Source: CAZPHI01 sp964586425
Lineage (GTDB): Bacteria > Bacillota > Clostridia > Lachnospirales > Lachnospiraceae
Direction: 5' to 3'
Assembly (NCBI GenBank): GCA_964586425.1
Contig: CAZPHI010000062.1
Location: 1 to 12,270 of the forward strand
Length of the DNA stretch: 12,270 nucleotides
Position numbers and translations under genes: made by a program. This document shows positions 1 to 6,073 of this stretch, one piece after another. Positions within the stretch are counted from its first letter, which is position 1. The number at the start of each line of letters is the position of its first letter. Below the pieces are notes generated by a model. It was not told the DNA's origin, made no database searches, and worked only from the letters and a program-made list of their open reading frames with translations.

Positions 1-366
1 GATGAAAGCCCAGGAACATTCGAATTATTCCAGGGAAGAAAATACAAAGTATATAGAGGAATGGGATCAATCGCTGCTATGGAGAATGGCAGTAAAGACA
101 GATACTTCCAGACAGATGCTAAAAAGCTTGTTCCAGAAGGCGTTGAAGGACGTGTTGCTTATAAGGGAACAGTTGAAGATACAATATTCCAGTTAATTGG
201 TGGTTTAAGATCAGGTATGGGTTACTGTGGTACTCCAACAATCGAAGACCTAAAGGAAAATGGTAAATTCGTTAAGATTTCAGCTGCAGCTCTTAGAGAG
301 AGTCATCCACATGATATTCATATCACAAAAGAGGCTCCAAACTATAGTGTAGAAGATAATCATTAA
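1..366 (+). CDS. guaB: IMP dehydrogenase, C-terminal part (5' end outside window)
   Basis: IMP dehydrogenase oxidises IMP to XMP with NAD+, the committed step of guanine nucleotide synthesis in the cytosol. The reading frame is open from base 1, so only the last 121 residues are here; the family is usually about 480-490 residues. The part seen is the C-terminal section of the barrel with the mobile flap. It holds the YRGMGSIAAM segment, the RYFQ motif, EGVEGRVAYKG, GLRSGMGYCGT and the conserved tail LRESHPHDIHITKEAPNY. These are family hallmarks, so the assignment is secure. The Met at base 61 is internal, because the upstream codons (DESPGTFELFQGRKYKVYRG) are also typical IMPDH sequence. A strong terminator follows 8 bases after the stop, so this gene ends its transcript. 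The catalytic Cys and the CBS domains lie outside the window. Confidence 0.97.
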   Translation, partial: DESPGTFELFQGRKYKVYRGMGSIAAMENGSKDRYFQTDAKKLVPEGVEGRVAYKGTVEDTIFQLIGGLRSGMGYCGTPTIEDLKENGKFVKISAAALRESHPHDIHITKEAPNYSVEDNH

Positions 367-370
367 TTAT

Positions 371-414
371 AAAAGGCTGGTGGGCTGCAAAATTGCAGTT
401 ACACCAGTCTTTTT
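371..414 (+). terminator. Intrinsic terminator after guaB
   Basis: A two-part hairpin is seen. The outer stem GGCTGGTG (375-382) pairs with CACCAGTC (402-409) with one G-U pair. The inner stem CTGCAA (385-390 area) pairs with TTGCAG (393-398). An A-run precedes the stem and a five-T run follows it (410-414). This is a standard Rho-independent terminator separating guaB from the truA operon. Confidence 0.9.
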
Positions 415-440
415 ATGATAAAACGTATATAAAAATACAT

Positions 441-468
441 TTACAAATACACATTGGTGTGGTATGAT
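441..468 (+). promoter_or_regulatory. Extended -10 sigma-A promoter for the truA-thiE-thiD-argS operon
   Basis: TTACAA (441-446) is followed by a 16-base spacer and TATGAT (463-468). TGG sits directly before the -10 (460-462), giving the TGn extended -10 element. It lies between the guaB terminator and truA, about 44 bases before the truA start. No terminator or other good promoter is seen between truA and argS, so it probably serves all four genes. Confidence 0.7.
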
Positions 469-511
469 ATATTAATCAATTCAAAGAGAGCGATAATGGA
501 GGATATGTTTC

Positions 512-1252
512 ATGAATAATTATAGAATGACAATAGAATATGATGGAAGCAGATATGATGGATGGCAGAGAATGGGTAAGGATTCTACTGATAATACAAT
601 AGAAAGAAAACTAGTTGAAGTGCTTCAGAAGATGACTGGAGAGGATGTTGAGATTTTCTGTGGACACAGAACTGAGAAGGGTGTACATGCATATGCACAG
701 GTTGCCAACTTCAAATTGAATTCAGCTCATAAAGCTTCTGATATTAAGAATTATCTGAACAGATATCTTCCAAGAGATATATCAGTACTGGAATTAGAAG
801 ATGCAGAGGAAAGATTTCATGCACAGCTTAATGCAAAGTCAAGAACATATGTATATAGAATAGATACAAAGGATGTTGCTAATGTATTTGAAAGAAAGTA
901 TATGTACCATGTATTCAAGAAGCTGGATGTAGAGGCTATGCAACAAGCAGCAAAAGTACTTGTTGGAGAACATGATTTTAAGAATTTTACAACAGCAAGA
1001 AAATCAAAATCAACAATTAAAGTAATTAATAAAATTGACATCTATGATGATGGTTCAGAAGCAGAGATTAGAATCAATGGTAATGATTTTTTGCATAATA
1101 TGGTAAGATTTATTATCGGTATGCTTATTGATATAGGAACAGGAAAGCGTCCGGTTACTGATATGGAGGCTGTTCTCAATGGAAAAGATGGCGTTGAGAT
1201 AAGTGCTCCTGCGGATGTATGTGGATTATTCCTTGAGAGTGTTAGGTACTAG
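512..1252 (+). CDS. truA: TruA-family tRNA pseudouridine synthase with altered active site
   Basis: TruA turns uridines 38-40 of the tRNA anticodon arm into pseudouridine. At 246 residues the protein has the normal family length. Family features seen are the N-terminal YDGSRYDGW, the active-site loop RTEKGVHAYAQV (53-64), SRTYVYRI in the middle and the HNMVRFIIGMLIDIG motif near the C-terminus. The loop reads RTE where the family has RTD, so Glu55 (codon GAG at 674-676) replaces the catalytic Asp. The flanking residues also differ: GHRT instead of the usual SGRT. The start is supported by GGAGG at 498-502, nine bases upstream. In many Firmicutes the main truA lies in the ribosomal protein/ecfT cluster, so this operon copy may be a second, diverged paralogue. 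The fold assignment is firm; normal activity is uncertain. Confidence 0.9.
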   Translation: MNNYRMTIEYDGSRYDGWQRMGKDSTDNTIERKLVEVLQKMTGEDVEIFCGHRTEKGVHAYAQVANFKLNSAHKASDIKNYLNRYLPRDISVLELEDAEERFHAQLNAKSRTYVYRIDTKDVANVFERKYMYHVFKKLDVEAMQQAAKVLVGEHDFKNFTTARKSKSTIKVINKIDIYDDGSEAEIRINGNDFLHNMVRFIIGMLIDIGTGKRPVTDMEAVLNGKDGVEISAPADVCGLFLESVRY

Positions 1253-1279
1253 AGTAATGTTTTTGTTATAGGAGGCTAT

Positions 1280-2572
1280 ATGAACTGTAGTAAAGAGAAT
1301 ATGTTGTTGTATGGCGTAACCGACAGAAAGTGGCTGAAAGATGGAGAAACAATGGCACAGGCTGTTGAACAGGCCATCAAGGGCGGCACAACATTTATTC
1401 AATTAAGAGAAAAGAATATAAGTAATGAAGAATATATAGAGATAGCAAAAGAAGTTAAAAAAGTAACTGATTATTATAAAGTACCTTTTGTTATTGATGA
1501 CAATATTGAGGTCGCACTGGCGGTGGACGCTGATGGCGTTCATATTGGACAGAGTGACTGCGAGTTGATTGAAGCTAGAAGGATGCTTGGCCCGGATAAA
1601 ATAATCGGAGTAACAGCAAAGACAGTTAAACAGGCTGTGGAAGCTATGAATAATGGAGCAGATTATCTTGGCAGTGGAGCAGCTTTTGGCTCTAATACAA
1701 AGCTTGATACAAGTACAATTAATCATAATTTATACAAAGCGATTACAGCCAGTGTTTCGATTCCAGTGGTTGCGATTGGTGGGATAGACGCTGATAATAT
1801 TGAACGATTAAAAGGTTATGGACTGGCGGGAGTAGCTGTAGTATCCTCACTTTTTGCAAGTGAGAATATAGAGAAGGCGGCTAGAGAGCTTGCTAAGTTA
1901 TCGAAGGAGATTGTTGATAGCAGAGTAATCAGATGTGCTGTATTTGATATGGATGGTACACTTCTAGATACGATGGGTGCATGGGCAACGCTTGATGAAA
2001 GATTCCTTGGGACTTATGGCTTTAGCACACCACCTGAATTTAGGGAGATAGTAAGACCTCTTAGTTTAAGACAGGTTGGAGAATATGTAACAACACATTT
2101 TGACATACCACTTGACGTAGAAGGGTGTATGAATAAAATTAATGAACTTATTGAAAAAACATATAGAGAAGAAGCATATACAAAAGCAGGTGTTAAAGAG
2201 GTACTCGAAAGATTGAGAGAGCAAGGCGTGAGAATGTGTGTAGCAACAGCGACAGACAGACATCTTGTAGAGATGGGATTGAAGCATGCGGGTATTGAAC
2301 AGTATTTTGAAGGCATTTTCACATGTACAGAAGTAGGAAAGGGTAAGGATTTCCCAGATATATTCGTTCAGGCAATGGAGAGTATAGATGGAACTAAGGA
2401 GAATACAATTATCGTAGAAGACTCAATTCATGCAATTGAAACTGCAAAGAAGGATGGTTTCCTAGTGGTTGGTATTGAAGATGAAGATGCTTGTTTATAT
2501 AAAGAACAGATTATGAAAGCTTCTGATATATACTTAAGGGATTATTCTGAATGGAATGAATTAGTATGTTAG
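1280..2572 (+). CDS. thiE: Bifunctional thiamine-phosphate synthase (ThiE) - HAD phosphatase fusion
   Basis: Residues 1 to about 212 are ThiE, which joins HMP-PP and thiazole phosphate to give thiamin monophosphate (TMP). Motifs seen are QLREK (41-45), the Mg/pyrophosphate region IDDN then ADGVHIGQSD (72-93), IGVTAKT, GADYLGSGAAF, SNTK and VVAIGGI. The usual Asn of the INDN-type motif is Asp73. Residues about 217-430 are a HAD subfamily I phosphatase: motif I DMDGT (223-227), motif II Thr near 323, motif III Lys356 in KDFPDIF, and motif IV ED (380-381) with a helical cap between I and II. HAD TMP phosphatases clustered with or fused to thiamin genes have been described in Firmicutes, so this half probably converts TMP to thiamin. 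That substrate is inferred. GGAGG at 1271-1275 supports the start, 27 bases after truA. At 430 residues it is about twice the usual ThiE length, in one uninterrupted frame. Confidence 0.93.
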   Translation: MNCSKENMLLYGVTDRKWLKDGETMAQAVEQAIKGGTTFIQLREKNISNEEYIEIAKEVKKVTDYYKVPFVIDDNIEVALAVDADGVHIGQSDCELIEARRMLGPDKIIGVTAKTVKQAVEAMNNGADYLGSGAAFGSNTKLDTSTINHNLYKAITASVSIPVVAIGGIDADNIERLKGYGLAGVAVVSSLFASENIEKAARELAKLSKEIVDSRVIRCAVFDMDGTLLDTMGAWATLDERFLGTYGFSTPPEFREIVRPLSLRQVGEYVTTHFDIPLDVEGCMNKINELIEKTYREEAYTKAGVKEVLERLREQGVRMCVATATDRHLVEMGLKHAGIEQYFEGIFTCTEVGKGKDFPDIFVQAMESIDGTKENTIIVEDSIHAIETAKKDGFLVVGIEDEDACLYKEQIMKASDIYLRDYSEWNELVC

Positions 2573-2600
2573 TGGTTGAATAGAATGGAGATTGTATAAT

Positions 2601-3440
2601 ATGAGTAATGGATGCATTAAGAAAGAAAATCTGCCAAGAGTTCTTACTATTGCAGGTTCAGACTGTAGCGGTGGTGCTGGAATACAGGCTGATTTGAAGA
2701 CAATGCTTGCCAATGGTGTATATGGAATGAGCGCAATAACAGCACTTACTGCTCAGAATACTACAGGTGTATATGGAGTACTGGATGCAGATGCTGATTT
2801 TGTGGCTAAGCAGATTAGCTGTGTGTTTGATGATATTCGTCCGGATGCAGTTAAGATCGGAATGGTATCGAATAAAGATATAATTAAGATTATTGCAGAC
2901 AAATTAACTGAATATAATGCAGATAATATAGTCCTTGATCCAGTTATGGTATCAACGAGCGGAAGTAAGTTAATTACAGATGATGCAATTGAAGTGTTGA
3001 TTAATGAATTGATGCCTATTGCGACTGTAATTACTCCTAATATTCCAGAAGCAATGGTACTTACAGGAATGAATATTGAGTCAGCAAAGGATATGGAAGA
3101 CGCTGCAAAGAATATTGCAAAAAGACTTAACAAAGAGAATATAGCAATATTAATTAAAGGCGGTCATTCAATTAATGATGCTAATGATTTATTATATACT
3201 GATGGTAAAGTGACATGGATTAGTGGACAAAGAGTTGATAATAATAATACGCATGGTACAGGCTGTACTTTATCATCAGCTATTGCATCTAATCTTGCAA
3301 AAGGTTATGATATAGAGATGAGTGTGAAAAGAGCTAAGGATTATATAGCAGGTGCTCTTATGGCAGGCCTTGATTTGGGCAATGGAAGTGGTCCATTAAG
3401 CCATGGATTTGATTTGAAATCAGAGTATGTGGAGGAATAG
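2601..3440 (+). CDS. thiD: Hydroxymethylpyrimidine / HMP-phosphate kinase
   Basis: ThiD phosphorylates hydroxymethylpyrimidine (HMP) and then HMP-phosphate to HMP-PP, the pyrimidine partner used by ThiE next door. The 279-residue protein is a ribokinase-fold member. It shows LTIAGSDCSGGAGIQADLK (15-33), the YGMSAITALTAQNT segment, VKIGM (84-88), VLDPVMVSTSG (111-121), ITPNIPEA and the anion-hole/catalytic motif HGTGCTLSSAIA (218-229). All are typical of ThiD. The chosen ATG at 2601 has GGAG at 2587-2590, ten bases upstream. An in-frame TTG at 2592 lies too close to that site. The gene follows thiE by 28 bases and precedes argS by one base, so it is within the operon. The role is secure by sequence; no riboswitch is seen in front of it. 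Confidence 0.95.
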   Translation: MSNGCIKKENLPRVLTIAGSDCSGGAGIQADLKTMLANGVYGMSAITALTAQNTTGVYGVLDADADFVAKQISCVFDDIRPDAVKIGMVSNKDIIKIIADKLTEYNADNIVLDPVMVSTSGSKLITDDAIEVLINELMPIATVITPNIPEAMVLTGMNIESAKDMEDAAKNIAKRLNKENIAILIKGGHSINDANDLLYTDGKVTWISGQRVDNNNTHGTGCTLSSAIASNLAKGYDIEMSVKRAKDYIAGALMAGLDLGNGSGPLSHGFDLKSEYVEE

Positions 3441-3441
3441 A

Positions 3442-5208
3442 ATGAAGACAATAATTGAGTTAATTACTGAACAGATTGAAGCAGCGTTAGAACAGTGCGG
3501 ATATGATAAAAAGTATGCCAAGGTCAATATATCTAACAGACCGGATTTGTGTGAGTACCAGTGTAATGGAGCTATGGCAGCCTCTAAAGAATATAAGAAG
3601 GCTCCATTTATGATTGGTGATGAGATTGTTGAAAAATTAAAAGATAATACTATGTTTGAAACTGTAGAATGCGTTAAACCAGGTTTCATTAATATTATAA
3701 TTGATAAAGTATATCTTGCATCATATCTTAATGAATTGCAGAATGATGAACATCTTGGATGTAAGACAGAAGAGAATCCTAAGACTGTAGTAATTGATTT
3801 TGGTGGAGCTAATGCAGCAAAACCACTTCATGTAGGACATCTTCGCTCTGCCGTAATTGGTGAGACAGTTAAAAGAATAGAGAGATTTGAAGGTAATAAG
3901 GTAATAGGTGATGTTCATCTTGGAGACTGGGGTCTGCAGATGGGTCTTATTATTGAGGAATTAAGAGACAGAAAACCAGATCTTGTATATTATGACGAGA
4001 GCTTTACAGGAGAATATCCAACAGAGGCACCTTTTACAATTTCTGAATTAGAAGAGATATATCCAGCAGCAAGTGCAAAATCTAAAGAAGATGCAGCATT
4101 TATGGAAAGAGCACATAATGCAACGTTAAAGCTTCAAAGCGGAGACAAAGCATTTACAGCAATATGGAAACATATCATGGCAGTATCAAAGGTAGATCTT
4201 AAAAAGAATTATGATAATCTTAATGTAAGCTTTGATTTATGGAAGGGTGAAAGTGATGCGCAACCATATATTCCAGCAATGCTTGATGATATGGAAAGCA
4301 AAGGATTTGCTTATGAAAGCCAGGGTGCAACAGTTATCGATGTAGCAATGGAAGGTGATTCAAAAGAGATTCCTCCATGCATCGTCAGAAAATCAGATGG
4401 TGCTGCATTGTATGCAACATCAGATTTAGCGACACTTATTCAGCGTGAGGAAGATTATCATCCAGACAGATATATATATGTTGCGGATAAGAGACAGGAA
4501 CTTCATTTCACTCAGGTATTCAGAGCTGCTAAGAAGACAGGAATTGTTGCTAAAGACAGAGAATTATATTTTCTTGGATTTGGCACAATGAATGGAAAGG
4601 ATGGTAAACCATTCAAAACACGTTCTGGTGGTGTTATGAGACTTGAGAATCTTATTGCTGATATTAGCGATGCAGTGTATAAGAAGATAATTGAGAATGG
4701 CAAGATGGAAGAGGAAGAAGCTAAAAAAACTGCTAAGATTGTAGGTTTGGCGGCATTAAAATATGGTGATTTATCTAATCAGGCATCAAAGGATTATGTG
4801 TTTGATGTTGATAGATTTGCTTCATTTGAAGGTAATACAGGCCCATATATACTTTATACGGTTGTAAGAATCAAATCAATATTCAACAAATATACAGAGA
4901 GTGGAAAGTCTACAGAAGGGCTTACAATTAAAGCGGCTGACAGTAACAGCGCAAAGGCTTTAATGCTTGCTCTTACGAAATTCTCGGATGTTGTAAGTGT
5001 TGCATATAAAGAGATGGCACCTCATAAGATATGTCAGTTTATATATGAAGTATCAGATGCATTTAATGGCTTTTATCATGATACGAAGATTCTTTCTGAG
5101 GAGGATGAGGAGAAGCAGAAGGGATATATTGCTTTGTTATCATATACACGTGCCGTGCTGGAACAGTGTATAGATCTTCTAGGTATTGAAGTGCCAGATA
5201 GAATGTAA
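3442..5208 (+). CDS. argS: Arginyl-tRNA synthetase
   Basis: ArgRS is the class I synthetase that charges tRNA-Arg in the cytosol. From the ATG at 3442 it has 588 residues, a normal length. Order of parts: the Arg-specific N-terminal domain (about 1-85), the HIGH-type signature HVGH (130-133) within NAAKPLHVGHLRSA, the catalytic Rossmann core with ALYATSDLA, the KMSK-equivalent loop FKTRSGG (391-397), and the DALR anticodon-binding domain ending in LGIEVPDRM. Lack of a literal KMSK is usual for ArgRS. The start at 3442 is chosen because GGAGG at 3431-3435 is six bases upstream; an in-frame ATG at 3427 would start before this site and overlap thiD by 14 bases. It is the last gene of the truA-thi operon. 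Confidence 0.97.
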   Translation: MKTIIELITEQIEAALEQCGYDKKYAKVNISNRPDLCEYQCNGAMAASKEYKKAPFMIGDEIVEKLKDNTMFETVECVKPGFINIIIDKVYLASYLNELQNDEHLGCKTEENPKTVVIDFGGANAAKPLHVGHLRSAVIGETVKRIERFEGNKVIGDVHLGDWGLQMGLIIEELRDRKPDLVYYDESFTGEYPTEAPFTISELEEIYPAASAKSKEDAAFMERAHNATLKLQSGDKAFTAIWKHIMAVSKVDLKKNYDNLNVSFDLWKGESDAQPYIPAMLDDMESKGFAYESQGATVIDVAMEGDSKEIPPCIVRKSDGAALYATSDLATLIQREEDYHPDRYIYVADKRQELHFTQVFRAAKKTGIVAKDRELYFLGFGTMNGKDGKPFKTRSGGVMRLENLIADISDAVYKKIIENGKMEEEEAKKTAKIVGLAALKYGDLSNQASKDYVFDVDRFASFEGNTGPYILYTVVRIKSIFNKYTESGKSTEGLTIKAADSNSAKALMLALTKFSDVVSVAYKEMAPHKICQFIYEVSDAFNGFYHDTKILSEEDEEKQKGYIALLSYTRAVLEQCIDLLGIEVPDRM

Positions 5209-5222
5209 TTATATTATTAATT

Positions 5223-5242
5223 TTAAAAAAGTCATTTTTTAA
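5223..5242 (+). terminator. Weak A/T-only hairpin after argS, possible terminator
   Basis: TTAAAAAA (5223-5230) and TTTTTTAA (5235-5242) form a perfect eight-pair stem around the loop GTCA, ending in a T-run. It has no G-C pairs, so it would be weak. It lies 15 bases after the argS stop and could end the operon in both directions. It overlaps the first TTTAAT repeat described separately. Confidence 0.4.
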
Positions 5243-5292
5243 TCTGATTTTAATCTTTTATGCATTTTAGTTTAATTTTCCAGGTGTATTCT
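5237..5292 (+). promoter_or_regulatory. Phased TTTAAT direct repeats and putative promoter of the DUF4342-like gene
   Basis: TTTTAATCT occurs exactly at 5237-5245 and again at 5248-5256. The core TTTAAT recurs at 5271-5276. The cores start at 5238, 5249 and 5271, i.e. offsets of 11 and 22 bases, on one face of the helix. A -10-like TATTCT (5287-5292) starts ten bases after the last repeat. This layout resembles binding sites of OmpR/PhoB/PhoP-type regulators, which bind direct repeats of about 11 bases just upstream of a -10. An OmpR-type regulator is encoded 0.8 kb downstream. The repeats are seen directly; binding is inferred. Confidence 0.45.
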
Positions 5293-5348
5293 TATCACAG
5301 TTAAGAAAACAACGGCATGCCAATAGCATGAAAGAAAGGATGATTAAT

Positions 5349-5969
5349 ATGGAAAAGTTAGAGAAAGTTGAAAAATTAGTAGAAAAAACAGGTGTTACTT
5401 ATGAGGATGCAAAAGCAGCATTAGAAGCGTGTGAATGGGATATGCTTGATGCGGTTATCTATCTTGAGAAGTTAGGCAAAGTTAAAACTCCTCAGAATGG
5501 TACTTATAATAGCAATTATGAAGGCAGTACAGACAACAGTTTTAATCCTAATATGAATAATGCAGGTAATAATGCAGGTAATAACACTTATAATCAGAAC
5601 AACAATCGTACGAGTGGTGGATTTGGAGATGCAATGAGTGATCTTGGCTCATGGGTTGGAAAAGTATTCCGTAAGATTTGTGATAGCTCATTAAAGATTG
5701 ATACGGCTGAAGATAAGAGCTATGATATTCCAATGCTTATTTTTATCTTGTTAGGTTTATTTGCATTCTGGGTTGTGTTCCCATTAATGATTATTAGTTT
5801 ATTCTTTGGCTTCAGATATTCTATCAAAGGAAAGCTTGATAATAAAACAGTTAACGATATTATGGGAAAAGCAGCAGATTCTGCTAATAACATAAAAAAC
5901 GATTTTACCGATGGCTATAAAAATAATAACAACGATACAAACAACGATACAAATAACTACAATAAGTAA
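5349..5969 (+). CDS. UBA-like / DUF4342-type membrane protein of unknown function
   Basis: No biochemical role is known. Of 206 residues, 1-45 (LEKVEKLVEKTGVTYEDAKA, then ALEACEWDMLDAVIYLEKLG) resemble a three-helix UBA fold like the N-terminus of elongation factor Ts and of DUF4342 proteins. Residues 46-95 form a low-complexity Asn/Gly/Ser linker. Residues about 126-156 (from YDIPMLIFILLGLF to SLFFGF) are one or two hydrophobic membrane segments, and the C-terminal tail from about 180 is again Asn/Asp-rich. No signal peptide is seen, so the UBA-like part is probably cytoplasmic. ATG 5349 is chosen because AGAAAGGA ends at 5340, eight bases upstream; ATGs at 5328 and 5340 lack a fitting site. 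The gene has its own putative promoter and terminator, directly before a two-component system. DUF4342 membership is from memory of the family pattern. Confidence 0.8.
   Translation: MEKLEKVEKLVEKTGVTYEDAKAALEACEWDMLDAVIYLEKLGKVKTPQNGTYNSNYEGSTDNSFNPNMNNAGNNAGNNTYNQNNNRTSGGFGDAMSDLGSWVGKVFRKICDSSLKIDTAEDKSYDIPMLIFILLGLFAFWVVFPLMIISLFFGFRYSIKGKLDNKTVNDIMGKAADSANNIKNDFTDGYKNNNNDTNNDTNNYNK
5556..5579 (+). repeat. Tandem 12-bp repeat (x2) in the Asn-rich linker
   Basis: AATAATGCAGGT occurs twice head to tail, followed by a partial third AATAA. It encodes NNAGNNAGNN in the linker between the UBA-like part and the membrane segment. Copy number is likely variable between strains. Confidence 0.8.
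5931..5954 (+). repeat. Tandem 12-bp repeat (x2) in the C-terminal tail
   Basis: AACGATACAAAC and AACGATACAAAT lie head to tail with one mismatch and encode NDTNNDTN close to the stop codon. It is a second, unrelated 12-bp tandem repeat in the same gene. Confidence 0.75.
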
Positions 5970-5977
5970 TTGAATAG

Positions 5978-6012
5978 AAAGGCGAGCGTAATAACATATT
6001 GTGCTCGCTTTT
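5978..6012 (+). terminator. Intrinsic terminator between the DUF4342-like gene and the two-component system
   Basis: GCGAGC (5982-5987) pairs with GCTCGC (6003-6008), extended by AAAG on the left and TTTT on the right. The T-run at 6009-6012 completes a Rho-independent terminator. It starts nine bases after the stop codon, and the next promoter begins two bases after it. Confidence 0.85.
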
Positions 6013-6013
6013 C

Positions 6014-6042
6014 TTGACAAAAGTATTATACATTATTATACA
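6014..6042 (+). promoter_or_regulatory. Sigma-A promoter of the two-component system
   Basis: A consensus -35 TTGACA (6014-6019) is followed by a 17-base spacer and the -10-like TATACA (6037-6042). It lies immediately after the upstream terminator and about 32 bases before the regulator start. The tandem repeat at 6024-6043 overlaps its spacer and -10. Confidence 0.7.
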
Positions 6043-6043
6043 T
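6024..6043 (+). repeat. Tandem 10-bp repeat in the regulator promoter
   Basis: TATTATACAT occurs twice in direct tandem (6024-6033 and 6034-6043), followed by the related ATATTATTAT. It spans the spacer and -10 of the promoter. About one helical turn per unit suits a regulator site, such as autoregulation, but it could also be plain A/T-rich promoter sequence. Confidence 0.6.
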
Positions 6044-6073
6044 ATATTATTATGGTATGAGATTGGAGACGTT

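Noticed and set aside
672..677. CTGAGA, a core motif of TPP riboswitches, near thiamin genes
   Set aside because: It lies inside truA as part of the RTEK codons, and the other conserved riboswitch parts are missing around it.
817..1041. Minus-strand open frames here and at several other places (e.g. 1403-1726, 2753-3133, 9385-9651)
   Set aside because: They lie opposite well-supported genes, have no ribosome binding sites or recognisable protein features, and mirror the A/T-rich codons of the true genes.
2592..2600. TTG as the start of thiD
   Set aside because: It leaves about one base to the ribosome binding site at 2587-2590, while ATG 2601 has normal spacing.
3427..3441. Earlier ATG for argS overlapping thiD
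   Set aside because: It lies before the GGAGG at 3431-3435, and the extra residues MWRNR are just a translation of that site.
4609..4632. Missing KMSK motif in ArgRS as a possible defect
   Set aside because: Arginyl-tRNA synthetases commonly lack a literal KMSK; the FKTRSGG loop is the usual equivalent in this group.
5314..5321. GGCATGCC palindrome before the DUF4342-like gene
   Set aside because: Eight bases only, in the untranslated leader, with no extension or partner site; probably chance.
5999..6073. N-terminal extension of the response regulator from a TTG
   Set aside because: It would read through the terminator stem and the promoter; the receiver domain starts normally at ATG 6074.
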